Counted from the first letter of the stretch, positions 8,112 to 15,030 are shown. The stretch is DNA of 16,653 nucleotides from Pseudanabaena sp. UBA1465 (GCA_002325645.1 DCSN01000112.1:1-16653); one strand, 5' to 3'. A program made the numbers and translations. Notes: generated by a model from the letters alone, not told the origin.

Positions 8112-9208
8112 ATGACACCAGAAGATCAAGAAAGGCTAGAAGCTTGTACATTGGAGATTGCCGAAATCTTGTATCGGAATGCTGAGAGTAAAAACGCCCT
8201 GCAATTGAAAACATTGGAAGGCATCGAGTTGGCAGTTCGAGAACAAGTACTAGAGAACGTGAGTCCCAAGATCGGCTTTTTTTTGCAAAGAAAAGCAGTG
8301 GAACGACATCTGGAAAAGAAAGACATCTCAAAAGTTGCATCGGCAAATTGACAATTACAAGTAAACAAGCAAAACGTTTACAGGTAAAAGCGCGAAGTCA
8401 GATTAGTCCACATTTAGAAAAATGCTGTTTGTTGGTAAGTGCCAACGAGTCCTATGCAAAGACAGTAGAAAACGTCAAACAGCTTACAGGAATGGAAGTA
8501 AGCCACAGCAGCCAACAGAGACATGTGCAACACCATGATTTTCCAGAAGTGGTGGTGAGTGAAACTGTGGAAGAAGCAAGCTTAGATGGAGGCAAAGTCA
8601 GACTAAGGACAGCAAAAGGGCTAAAAAGCGAGTGGAAAGATTATAAAGCTGTAACCTTACACGGACAAGCTGTCGCGGCTTATTTCCTAGACAATCCCGC
8701 CTTGATTAATTGGGTTGATCAACAGCCATTCGCTGAAATTGTTTCATGCTTGGGTGATGGGCATGATGGAATTTGGAGTTTATTTAAACAGATGTTGCCA
8801 TCAGAGCAACGCTTTGAGTTACTGGATTGGTATCACCTCAAAGAACATCTCTATGCGGTTGGCGGTTCTTTACGGCGTTTAGAAAAAGCCGAGAAACTTC
8901 TCTGGGAAGGCGATGTTGAAAAGGTTATCAGCCTTTTCGGTGACTGTAAGTTTAAGCGAGCTACTAATTTTGTGGAATATATCAGTAAACATCGTAAACG
9001 GATACCTGAGTATGGTTATTTGCAGCAACTAGGTCTGACGATTGGTTCTGGCTCTGTTGAATCAAGCATTAAGCAAATTGGTCGCCGTATTAAGATTTCT
9101 GGCGCTCAATGGAAAAAAGAAAATGTCGCACAGGTCTTGAAACACCGTTGTTCCTATCTCAATGGCTATCTTTACGCTCCTGAGTATTTATACTTAGGAA
9201 TAAGTTGA
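8112..9208 (+). CDS. ISKra4-family transposase, two frames joined by a -1 shift at a T8 run
   Basis: The first frame (8112 to stop at 8351) starts MTPEDQERLEACTLEIAEIL and reaches NVSPKIGFF at a run of eight T (8277-8284). It then becomes nonsense and stops. In the -1 frame the same point continues FAKKSSGTTSGKERHLKSC and runs open to the stop at 9206-9208. The joined product is about 365 residues, a normal size for the family. A DDE catalytic set is visible in the second frame: D in SLDGGKVR, D in LGDGHDGIW and E in GSGSVESSIKQ, with the conserved DWYHLKEHL block between the last two. Either the shift is programmed (ribosomal -1 or polymerase slippage on T8) or one T was lost and the gene is dead. 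The sequence cannot decide, but everything else in the element is intact. Confidence 0.85.
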
Positions 9209-9216
9209 TATCCTTT

Positions 9217-9253
9217 TGAGTATTTATACTTAACGCCAAACTGGGATGCTCCC
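9217..9253 (-). repeat. ISKra4-type right terminal inverted repeat
   Basis: Read on the minus strand from 9253 it begins GGGAGCATCCCAGTTTGGC, matching the left end. Its inner part (9217-9232, TGAGTATTTATACTTA on the plus strand) is an exact direct repeat of 9181-9196 inside the transposase 3' end. Confidence 0.85.
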
Positions 9254-9268
9254 TGTTGAGGTGATAGG

Positions 9269-9910
9269 CTAACTCCTCAAATCGCCAATATAATCGCCAA
9301 TTTGTTTAAGTCCCTGCAAAACTTGAATACGTTCCATTGTATTTTCAAGTAACCGATAAGTATGCGATCGCGTATATTGAGGAGCATCTTGATGGCGATC
9401 GCATTTCAAAAATAATACTTCCCTTCCATTTGTAACCATTCCATAGCAACTTGACTGTAAGCTAGGAGCGCTCAACAAATAAGTAAGTGCTTGGGGAATT
9501 CCTGCGGTAACATCTAGTCTTGCAGGTTTTGATTCGATTACCAAAATCCAAAAACTATCTTGGATTACCAAAATATCAATTCGCCCTTGAACTGCCATAG
9601 CATTAACTTCGTCAGCAACTTCGATATTGGTACTCACTTCTGCTTTTACCAAAAAAGGAAATTGATAGAAACCTGCTAAATCTAGCAATGGTGATACCAC
9701 GACAAGCTTCACAATTTCTTCGAGGGGTGGTTCCTCTTGACTGAGATAGGTATAGTTTCGAGTGAGGCGATCTAGTCCTTGTCGTTCCGCTTCAGTTAGA
9801 GTCGGCGCATTATTTAACCATTCCTCAAAAAAGCGATCGCTAGAGTCGAGTCTCAAGCCAAAGTTTTGACGGAGAGTGCTAAGGGTGAGGCTACTAGCAT
9901 TTGTAATCAC
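9269..9910 (-). CDS. Stand-alone PD-(D/E)XK nuclease-like protein (type I restriction R-subunit-like domain)
   Basis: This 213-residue protein belongs to a cyanobacterial family often annotated as a restriction endonuclease R subunit, although it lacks any helicase part. The nuclease fold shows a helix with Glu64/Glu65 (PPLEEIVKLVVVSPLLDLAGFY), Asp112 in QGRIDILVI, Glu126-x-Lys128 in VIESKP, and a following Gln140 in GIPQALTY. These fit the PD-(D/E)XK arrangement including the QxxxY motif. No methyltransferase or specificity subunit is adjacent, so a restriction role is doubtful; repair or another DNA role is equally open. The start is GTG (complement of 9908-9910), supported by AAGGA about seven bases upstream. 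Three HIP1 sites lie in or next to the gene. It lies beside, but is not damaged by, the ISKra4 element. Confidence 0.8.
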   Translation of the reverse strand: MITNASSLTLSTLRQNFGLRLDSSDRFFEEWLNNAPTLTEAERQGLDRLTRNYTYLSQEEPPLEEIVKLVVVSPLLDLAGFYQFPFLVKAEVSTNIEVADEVNAMAVQGRIDILVIQDSFWILVIESKPARLDVTAGIPQALTYLLSAPSLQSSCYGMVTNGREVLFLKCDRHQDAPQYTRSHTYRLLENTMERIQVLQGLKQIGDYIGDLRS

Positions 9911-10333
9911 AGTTAAATCCTTGTAGTAATTACATGAAGTTTAGAAGTTTAGGCATTTGATCTAGTCGCTAATACCCAATATACAATACATACAGCAAAA
10001 CTCGATCAAACCCGCCACAAGAAGGGTCGCAGGGCGAAGCCCCGCAACGGGTTTTATATTTTAATTTGTGGCGGGTTTGAAAACAAATTGCTGTAAGAAG
10101 AAAAGAGCGATCATCTTTGAAATCATGATTCATGGTAATAGCGATCGCCTTTATCGAAATGAATGTTGAGGCGATCGCCTGATGATTCGTGGGATGAGAG
10201 AGAGTTTGGGGATTGATGTGCCGTTATAATTTAAGCAATAGAAAATAATATTTTGCTAAATTCATGAATAACACTTAAGGAAACTGACACTTATGCTAAC
10301 TTTACGAATTACAAAAGATCAGGTTTTTACTTT
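9911..10333. other. 423-bp spacer: foldback repeat, HIP1 sites, possible small ORF
   Basis: The spacer holds the foldback element at 9991-10095, two HIP1 octamers at about 10141 and 10172, and a TATAAT box at 10225-10230 without a convincing -35. An ATG at 10293, with AAGGA at 10277-10281, opens a 27-codon plus-strand frame (MLTLRITKDQVFTFQ...) that ends at 10376 inside the repeat copy at the 3' end of the antiporter gene. It could be the cut-off start of a lost gene. I see no support for it as a functional peptide. Confidence 0.5.
9991..10095. repeat. 105-bp foldback (MITE-like) repeat
   Basis: The outer ends TACAGCAA (9991-9998) and TTGCTGTA (10088-10095) are exact inverted repeats. Inside them CAAACCCGCCACAA (10007-10020) pairs exactly with 10066-10079. 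A smaller hairpin, GCAGGGC-GAA-GCCCCGC, sits in the middle with one mismatch. There is no coding capacity. Its left arm is related to 10345-10375, which shows that it is a dispersed repeat family. Whether it moves or is a structural or terminator-like repeat is not known. Confidence 0.85.
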
Positions 10334-11905
10334 TCAAATTTTTTCTTGGTTCGGGTTTGATCGGCAATTGCTGTAAGATTCGGCTGGCTCTTGTTCTAAA
10401 AAGAGAGGGAGTGCTTGATTTAATCTTCCTGTACGCACGAACTCAGCATAGGTGTCAGCCTCGATCGCTAATAGTTCTTCACTCAATTGATCGGTGATAA
10501 AAGTAATTAGATGGGGATATTCGTTATGAAGCTGAACGATTTCCTCTTCTAGTCGAGTTAGCTCACCCTTGACCAAAGCCACTTGATAGTTATAGAACTC
10601 AGTCTCAATCTTTGGATGTTGCTCTGTTGCGGTCAATCGCTGTAAAACTCGACTGAGAGCAGCTTGACGTGCAGTAATTTCTAAATACCTTTGGCGCATT
10701 GGATGTTTTTGGAGCAGATTTAACTTTTGGAGAACTGGCTGAATTGTCAATCCTTGGACGAGTAAAGTAAATAGCACTGTTCCAAATACGGTCGCAATCA
10801 CCAATTCCCGATCCTTAAAAGTGGCAGGAACGCTCAATGCTAGGGCAATGGACACTGCACCGCGCAGACCACCCCACCAAAGGATCGTTTGGGCGGCAAT
10901 GGGAATCTCTGACTTCGCAAAGCGATTGCTCAATGCACTCAGAACATAAATTGCGATCGCCCTTGTGGCAATTACAGCAGCGATCGTCACGGCGATCGCA
11001 CCAATATTTTTACCTAGAACAGTAAAGTGGATTTGATCGCCAATCAACAGGAAAACAATAGAATTTACAAAAAAGGCTAGGAACTCCCAAAACTCACTGA
11101 CAATGATTCTCGTGCGAGGATTCATCCCGACTAGAGAACCAAAATTCCCTAAAATTAATCCCGCAGTTACTACGGCTATCACTCCTGAGCCGCCTAATTC
11201 TTCGGTAATTAAATAAGTTCCATAGGCGATCACTATAGTCAGCGACTGTTCTACTAAAGGCAGATCGAAACGTTCGGTTAAATAGGAAATGCCAAACCCA
11301 ATTATGCTTCCAGTACCTAGCCCAATTCCCATGACTAGAAACAACTGAGTACAAACTGCCTGAAATGTTAAATTTGCAGTTCCTTGGGAAAAGGCAATCA
11401 AAAAGCCAAAGGCAACTATTGCCATGCCGTCATTAAACAGACTTTCGCCTTCCATCAGAGCAGTTAGGCGTTTTCCTACCCCCAACTCCCGAAATACCGC
11501 CGTTACCGAAACGGGATCGGTCGCCGACAGACTAGCGCCAATTAGTAAGGCAGTCGGCAAAGCAATCTGGGCAAATTGATTGAGGCTAAGCGCAATCCCC
11601 GCGATCGCAATCACAACTCCAAAAACTGCATAGAGACTAATGGGAATTAGATCTTGCTTTAATCTTGACCATTGCAAATTCCAAGCAGCTTCAAAGATTA
11701 AAGGTGGCAAGAAAATCCACAAAATCAACTGAGGCGATAGATCAATCAATCGTACATCAACTAATGCCAGTCCTAGCCCGACAATCACTAATAGCAATGT
11801 ATAGGGAATGCGGCGAAACCAACTAAAAATTTGCGGCAATGTTGCCACACTTAGTGAGACTAAAAGTATAAGTAAAAATTGCTTTAGTTTCTCTTCGATT
11901 AACAC
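10334..11905 (-). CDS. NhaP-type (CPA1 family) Na+/H+ antiporter
   Basis: This 523-residue CPA1 cation/proton antiporter exchanges Na+ (or K+) for H+ across the membrane, serving salt and pH homeostasis. About twelve hydrophobic segments fill residues 8 to 395. The ion-site signature SLSATDPVSV carries Asp130. The conserved ESLFND segment (Glu154 to Asp159) and the late GLRGAVSIALALS helix are also present. A cytoplasmic helical tail follows (about 395-523). The last 15 residues, ESYSNCRSNPNQEKI, are largely encoded by a repeat copy (10345-10375) and are probably not ancestral. The start is GTG (complement of 11903-11905), preceded by AAGGATTTATAAGAA. It lies 30 bp downstream of the cupin gene on the same strand, so the two are probably co-transcribed. 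Ion preference cannot be told from sequence. Confidence 0.92.
   Translation of the reverse strand: MLIEEKLKQFLLILLVSLSVATLPQIFSWFRRIPYTLLLVIVGLGLALVDVRLIDLSPQLILWIFLPPLIFEAAWNLQWSRLKQDLIPISLYAVFGVVIAIAGIALSLNQFAQIALPTALLIGASLSATDPVSVTAVFRELGVGKRLTALMEGESLFNDGMAIVAFGFLIAFSQGTANLTFQAVCTQLFLVMGIGLGTGSIIGFGISYLTERFDLPLVEQSLTIVIAYGTYLITEELGGSGVIAVVTAGLILGNFGSLVGMNPRTRIIVSEFWEFLAFFVNSIVFLLIGDQIHFTVLGKNIGAIAVTIAAVIATRAIAIYVLSALSNRFAKSEIPIAAQTILWWGGLRGAVSIALALSVPATFKDRELVIATVFGTVLFTLLVQGLTIQPVLQKLNLLQKHPMRQRYLEITARQAALSRVLQRLTATEQHPKIETEFYNYQVALVKGELTRLEEEIVQLHNEYPHLITFITDQLSEELLAIEADTYAEFVRTGRLNQALPLFLEQEPAESYSNCRSNPNQEKI
10345..10375 (-). repeat. Partial copy of the 105-bp foldback arm, inside the antiporter 3' end
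   Basis: Read on the minus strand, this 31-bp segment aligns without gaps to 9991-10021. The blocks TACAGCAA, CGATCAAACCCG and CAAG/ACAAG are shared, and the differences lie in positions 9-12 and 25-27 of the arm. It encodes YSNCRSNPNQ near the end of the antiporter protein. Confidence 0.75.
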
Positions 11906-11935
11906 TTCTTATAAATCCTTCGTGATCGTTTTTAG

Positions 11936-12268
11936 CTAAGTTAACTGTTCTGAAAGAGTTAGCAGAAATGTAAGTTCGGTTGATGATTGAATGGCATGGG
12001 GAGTATTAGCGGGAATAAAAATAAACATTCCAGATTCCAAGCTAATCTCCTTGCCAGCTAGGGTAAATAGCCCTTGCCCTTCGATCACGTTAACTGTGGC
12101 ATTGCGAGGGTTGATATGTTCAGCGATCGCTTTCCCCAAAGATAGCGACATCAGAATATATTGACAAGTTCTATCTTCTAATAAAATCTTACTCTTGATT
12201 CCCGTAGGAGCATACTCAATTACTTCTCTCCAATGAATAGCATTATTCTCTTGTGTCATTATGGTCAT
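11936..12268 (-). CDS. Small single-domain cupin protein
   Basis: This is a 110-residue cupin barrel. The first motif region reads HINPRNATVNVIEGQGLFTLAG (His51, Glu63) and the second GMFIFIPANTPHAI (Pro87, His91). The usual second histidine of the HxH pair is absent (H-I-N), so metal binding may be weak or altered. The conserved core resembles small cupins annotated as mannose-6-phosphate isomerase-like or AraC-type sensor domains, with no catalytic partner. The ATG is supported by AAGGA eight bases upstream; a second ATG three codons later is possible. It is the first gene of a likely two-gene operon with the antiporter. A role in sensing or in protecting under ionic stress is only a guess from that linkage. 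Confidence 0.85.
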   Translation of the reverse strand: MTIMTQENNAIHWREVIEYAPTGIKSKILLEDRTCQYILMSLSLGKAIAEHINPRNATVNVIEGQGLFTLAGKEISLESGMFIFIPANTPHAIQSSTELTFLLTLSEQLT

Positions 12269-12523
12269 GGAATTATTCCTTATTAGTGCAACGCATATAT
12301 TATGAGAATTCTAAACTTAGAGGTACAGTCTGAAATTTATCCCAGTTGGATGATTTTGGCAAAAATTTTAACTTTACTAAATACTTCTGGTACGCTCTTG
12401 CTCCTTAGAATGATTTAACTATGACTAGCGATCGCTTGATTTAATCAGTGAATTGATTGAATACGACATAAAATGTAACTGAAGGAGCGCCTGTCAATGC
12501 TCATAACCCCAACCATCTATTTA

Positions 12524-12601
12524 CTCCCTTCCCACCCAAAGAATAGTCGTTACAAAGTGAATAATTAGGCGTGCGCGGCTAATTATTCACTGGGAAGGGA
12601 G
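12524..12601. repeat. Foldback element with two nested stems
   Basis: AGTGAATAATTA (12556-12567) pairs exactly with 12580-12591 around a 12-nt GC-rich loop. Immediately outside, TGGGAAGGGAG (12591-12601) pairs with CTCCCTTCCCA (12524-12534). The 21 bases at 12535-12555 would bulge out on the left arm only. That suggests a once-continuous hairpin with an insertion in one arm. Confidence 0.8.
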
Positions 12602-12657
12602 CAAGAACTCAAGTATTTCAATTTATGTCTAAAGATATAGCGATCGCCATTCTCGTT

Positions 12658-12729
12658 AGGACATAAAACCCAGATAGTGAAAGGCGGAGCGCAGTGCCAC
12701 CTTTCACTATTCGGGTTTTGATTTGTCCT
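12658..12729. repeat. 72-bp foldback element
   Basis: The ends AGGACA (12658-12663) and TGTCCT (12724-12729) are exact inverted repeats. The arm AAAACCCAGATAGTGAAAGG pairs with the matching right arm with a two-base mismatch, leaving a GC-rich apex (CGGAGCGCAGTGCCA). It is built like the element at 9991-10095 but with a different arm sequence. Confidence 0.82.
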
Positions 12730-12800
12730 GATACAGGTGACTACGACTATAATACTGATGATATATTCTTAATCAATAATTTGAGAAATGTTACGGCAAA

Positions 12801-12829
12801 TTGATTGCTGAATATCGCTAACTTAAAAT
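12801..12829 (+). promoter_or_regulatory. Sigma70-type promoter for the DsrE/thioredoxin-CcdA operon
   Basis: TTGATT (12801-12806) and TAAAAT (12824-12829) are separated by exactly 17 bp, matching the consensus at 4/6 and 5/6. Transcription would begin near 12836, giving a leader of about 55 nt before the ATG at 12890. Confidence 0.6.
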
Positions 12830-12841
12830 TAATTTGTATTA

Positions 12842-12862
12842 CATTACAGATTTGTTGTAATG
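12842..12862. promoter_or_regulatory. 7-bp dyad just after the predicted start site (operator or leader hairpin)
   Basis: CATTACA (12842-12848) and TGTAATG (12856-12862) are exact inverted repeats around 7 bp. The dyad begins a few bases downstream of the predicted transcription start and about 27 bp before the start codon. It suits a repressor operator (the TTACA...TGTAA shape recalls small winged-helix regulators) or a leader stem-loop. No regulator gene is adjacent. Confidence 0.45.
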
Positions 12863-12889
12863 CACTTCCATCTAAAAATCAGGTAAATT

Positions 12890-13309
12890 ATGAAACTGCT
12901 AAATCTAGTTGCCCCCCTGTTTGTGATTTCGACCACTGCCTTTGGGATGCCTGCCATTGCAGGGGAAAAAGATTCTCTATTTGTGAATATGACCGCCGAC
13001 CATCCCCATCGCAGTACCATGGCAATTCAGTTCTCCAAGAGCCAATTTGAACGCGGTCATCCAGTCACGATCTTTCTCAATGACAAAGGTGTTCTTGTGG
13101 GTTCAAAGGCAAATGCAAGAATATACAAAGAACAACAGAGCGCTCTAGCCCAAATCATCAAACAAGGCGGCGTTGTGATCGTCTGTCCTATGTGCATGAA
13201 AAAATATGGCGTTAAGGAATCCGATTTAATTGATGGCGCAAAGATCGGTACGCCAGAACTTACTGGTAGTGCTTTGTTTAAGGACAACACGCAGACATTA
13301 TCTTGGTAA
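12890..13309 (+). CDS. Exported DsrE-family protein with a CPMC motif
   Basis: The 139-residue precursor has an N-terminal signal peptide (MKLLNLVAPLFVISTTAFGM, cleavage likely after AIA at about 22-24). The mature domain is of the DsrE/DsrF-like fold: LFVNMTADHPHRSTMAIQFS, GHPVTIFLNDKGVL and GGVVIVCPMCMKKYGV. Cys99 and Cys102 in CPMC are in the position where DsrE-type proteins carry their sulfur-transfer cysteine, and the tail NTQTLSW is typical. DsrE relatives pass sulfane sulfur as a persulfide, usually in the cytoplasm; here the signal peptide places it in the periplasm or lumen. It is the first gene after a good promoter, and a thioredoxin-CcdA fusion gene follows after 82 bp. Redox partnering between the two is inferred from context and matching cellular location. 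Confidence 0.88.
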   Translation: MKLLNLVAPLFVISTTAFGMPAIAGEKDSLFVNMTADHPHRSTMAIQFSKSQFERGHPVTIFLNDKGVLVGSKANARIYKEQQSALAQIIKQGGVVIVCPMCMKKYGVKESDLIDGAKIGTPELTGSALFKDNTQTLSW

Positions 13310-13391
13310 TCTAGCAGTTTTTACACCATAAAGCGCTATAAAAACTTCTTCACCACAATCATTCCACAACCTATTAGGATGTCCACTTTGC

Positions 13392-14798
13392 ATGATGATA
13401 CTTGATTACCTGCAAAAGCAAATTCTTGTTTTAGCTCTTGCTTGTCTTGTGATGTTGACAATCTTTCAGCCATCAGCACAGGCAAGAGTGGGCGTTCTAG
13501 ATGTTTACTTTTTTCACAGCGAAACTTGTCCCCACTGCCTTCGCCAAAAGCCTTTAATGCAGACGATTGAGACTTACAACAAAGATGTGGATGTCCACTT
13601 TATTGAAGTTCATCAAGAGCCACAAATTTGGCAGGATTTTAGACAGAAGTATAATATTCCCAATGGAGCAGTGCCTCGGACGTTTGTGGGAGATAAGTCT
13701 TTTATTGGCTATAGCGAAAATGATGGTTCCCTAGAATACAATCCAGTTTATTCTGGTTATATTGGCTATCGCAACCAAATCATCCAAGCGATCGCTAATG
13801 AGATTGGACACGAAGTTCAACTATCAAAAGCGATCGCTATCTCTACAAGCGCAGCATATCAATTCCCTTGGTGGACAATGGGGATACCATTGATTTATGC
13901 GACGAGTTTCCCTTTCCTCAGAAAGCGATTAGAGCAAGAACAGAGCAGACGCTATTGGTTGGGAGGATTAGTAGCTACTGTTCTGATCAGCTTGTTTTTA
14001 ATCATTGGGTTGACTCCAGATACGGCGATCAATCAGTTTGCTCAAGGGCTGCCTTTTCCGATTTTTGTGGCAACTATTTCCTTAGCAGATGGGTTTAATC
14101 CCTGTGCTTTTACGGTTTTAATTATTCTGCTTTCTTTGCTCACTTACACCAAGCAAAGGCGAGACATGATCATTGTTGGTAGTACTTTCATCGTGACTTC
14201 GGCGGTGATGTATTTTCTATTCATCATGCTGATGATCGGATTGGGTTCTATTTTATTAGAACAGTATGGCAAACTTTTTATGTTGGTGCTGGGGATCGGT
14301 ATTGCGATCGCAGGTACTATTAATCTCAAAGATTATTTTTGGTTCAAACAAGGGGTTTCGCTATCCTTATCTGAAGAACAACAACGCACCATCAGCCAAA
14401 AAGCAGGCAAAATCGTTCGCGGTCTAAGAGACTCAGCCGCAGGGCAAATGCAATTTTTAGCAGCTTTGGGTGGAACGATATTATTAGCAATTTTCGTAAA
14501 TCTTGTCGAGCTAGGATGTACAGCTATTTTACCTGCTGTTTATATGACCACTCTAATTAACTACTGTGCCGCAAGTTCGCCGCAGACAAATTGGTCTTGT
14601 TATATTACTTGGACAGCACTCTACGCAATCATTTACATCATTCCGTTATTGCTAATTTTAGGAAACTTTATCTACTCATTTGAATCATCACGATTTACGG
14701 AAAGCCAAGGTCGAAGACTCAAGTTAGTAGCAGGGTTGTTTATGGTGTTTTTTGGGATGGTCATGATTTTTCGCCCAGAGCTTTTGATGTTTGGCTAA
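13392..14798 (+). CDS. Thioredoxin-fold / CcdA-DsbD-like membrane fusion protein
   Basis: This 468-residue protein has two parts. A signal sequence (about 1-31, PSAQA) is followed by a thioredoxin-like domain with Cys46-Pro-His-Cys49 in HSETCPHCLRQK and the cis-proline at Pro95 (GAVPRTFVG). After about residue 160 come seven or eight hydrophobic segments. Two of these carry single cysteines in the settings DGFNPCAFTVLI (Cys238) and VELGCTAILPAVY (Cys376), resembling the paired cysteines of CcdA and DsbD, which carry electrons across the membrane. The expected function is to move reducing power from cytoplasmic thioredoxin outward to its own CPHC domain and on to a partner, probably the DsrE-type protein encoded just upstream. 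The thioredoxin fold is N-terminal, unlike DsbD, where it is C-terminal. Start ATG at 13392; another ATG follows at once. Further cysteines at 392 and 403 lie in a loop. Confidence 0.87.
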   Translation: MMILDYLQKQILVLALACLVMLTIFQPSAQARVGVLDVYFFHSETCPHCLRQKPLMQTIETYNKDVDVHFIEVHQEPQIWQDFRQKYNIPNGAVPRTFVGDKSFIGYSENDGSLEYNPVYSGYIGYRNQIIQAIANEIGHEVQLSKAIAISTSAAYQFPWWTMGIPLIYATSFPFLRKRLEQEQSRRYWLGGLVATVLISLFLIIGLTPDTAINQFAQGLPFPIFVATISLADGFNPCAFTVLIILLSLLTYTKQRRDMIIVGSTFIVTSAVMYFLFIMLMIGLGSILLEQYGKLFMLVLGIGIAIAGTINLKDYFWFKQGVSLSLSEEQQRTISQKAGKIVRGLRDSAAGQMQFLAALGGTILLAIFVNLVELGCTAILPAVYMTTLINYCAASSPQTNWSCYITWTALYAIIYIIPLLLILGNFIYSFESSRFTESQGRRLKLVAGLFMVFFGMVMIFRPELLMFG

Positions 14799-14821
14799 GT
14801 CACATCCAAGAAATAAAATCT

Positions 14822-14866
14822 AAACCCAGTAAGGGTTTTCAAAACTAAAAATGGCATAGCCATTTT
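14822..14866 (+). terminator. Two small stem-loops after the thioredoxin-CcdA gene, possible terminator
   Basis: AAACCC (14822-14827) pairs with GGGTTT (14833-14838), followed by T and C. AAAATGGC (14848-14855) pairs exactly with GCCATTTT (14859-14866) around a 3-nt loop. They lie 24-68 bp past the stop codon, where transcription should end. Neither has a long T tract, so termination is only probable; they may be a small palindromic repeat. Confidence 0.45.
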
Positions 14867-15030
14867 GGCTCTTCTGGGATCAAGTGCTATATGAATTTTT
14901 GCTAAATTTTGATAATTTTTACTCCTATATACCTTGAAATCGAGCTAGGATAGAAACAAGATTAAAGGCAGAGAAAATTCATCCTTTAAGTCTTAATTAT
15001 GTTAATCAAAATAATCAAAACGCCAACTGA

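Larger units (their letters stand above)
8020..9253 (+). mobile_element. ISKra4-family insertion sequence, about 1234 bp
   Basis: The two ends are inverted repeats. The left end, from 8020, begins GGGAGCATCTCAGTTTGGC. The right end, read inward from 9253, is the same for 18 of the first 19 bases and about 30 of 37 overall. Between them lies a split ISKra4-type transposase and nothing else. Size and two-frame organisation resemble the small ISMich2-like subgroup as I recall it. The 8 bases on each flank (AAGGGATC left, TGTTGAGG right) do not match, so there is no target duplication of that size. It interrupts an ATPase gene whose 3' part is gone. Confidence 0.88.
12269..12889. other. 621-bp repeat-rich spacer between divergent operons
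   Basis: This spacer separates the minus-strand cupin/antiporter operon from the plus-strand DsrE/thioredoxin operon. It holds two HIP1 sites at about 12428 and 12640, two foldback elements (12524-12601 and 12658-12729), and the promoter and dyad of the rightward operon (12801-12862). Apart from these I see nothing in 12300-12500. No convincing gene lies in it. Confidence 0.7.

Noticed and set aside
8112..8351. A free-standing 79-residue protein upstream of the transposase
   Set aside because: Its last 20 or so residues are nonsense after the T8 run. The part before that run is the N-terminus of the transposase.
12497..12568. A 23-codon ORF with AAGGAG upstream
   Set aside because: Its second half lies in a foldback element, the sequence has no protein-like pattern, and there is no support beyond the ribosome-site match.
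13317..13345. A possible hairpin between the DsrE and thioredoxin-CcdA genes acting as a terminator
   Set aside because: The stem is AT-rich, has a mismatch and an 11-nt loop, and no T tract follows. It does not argue against co-transcription.
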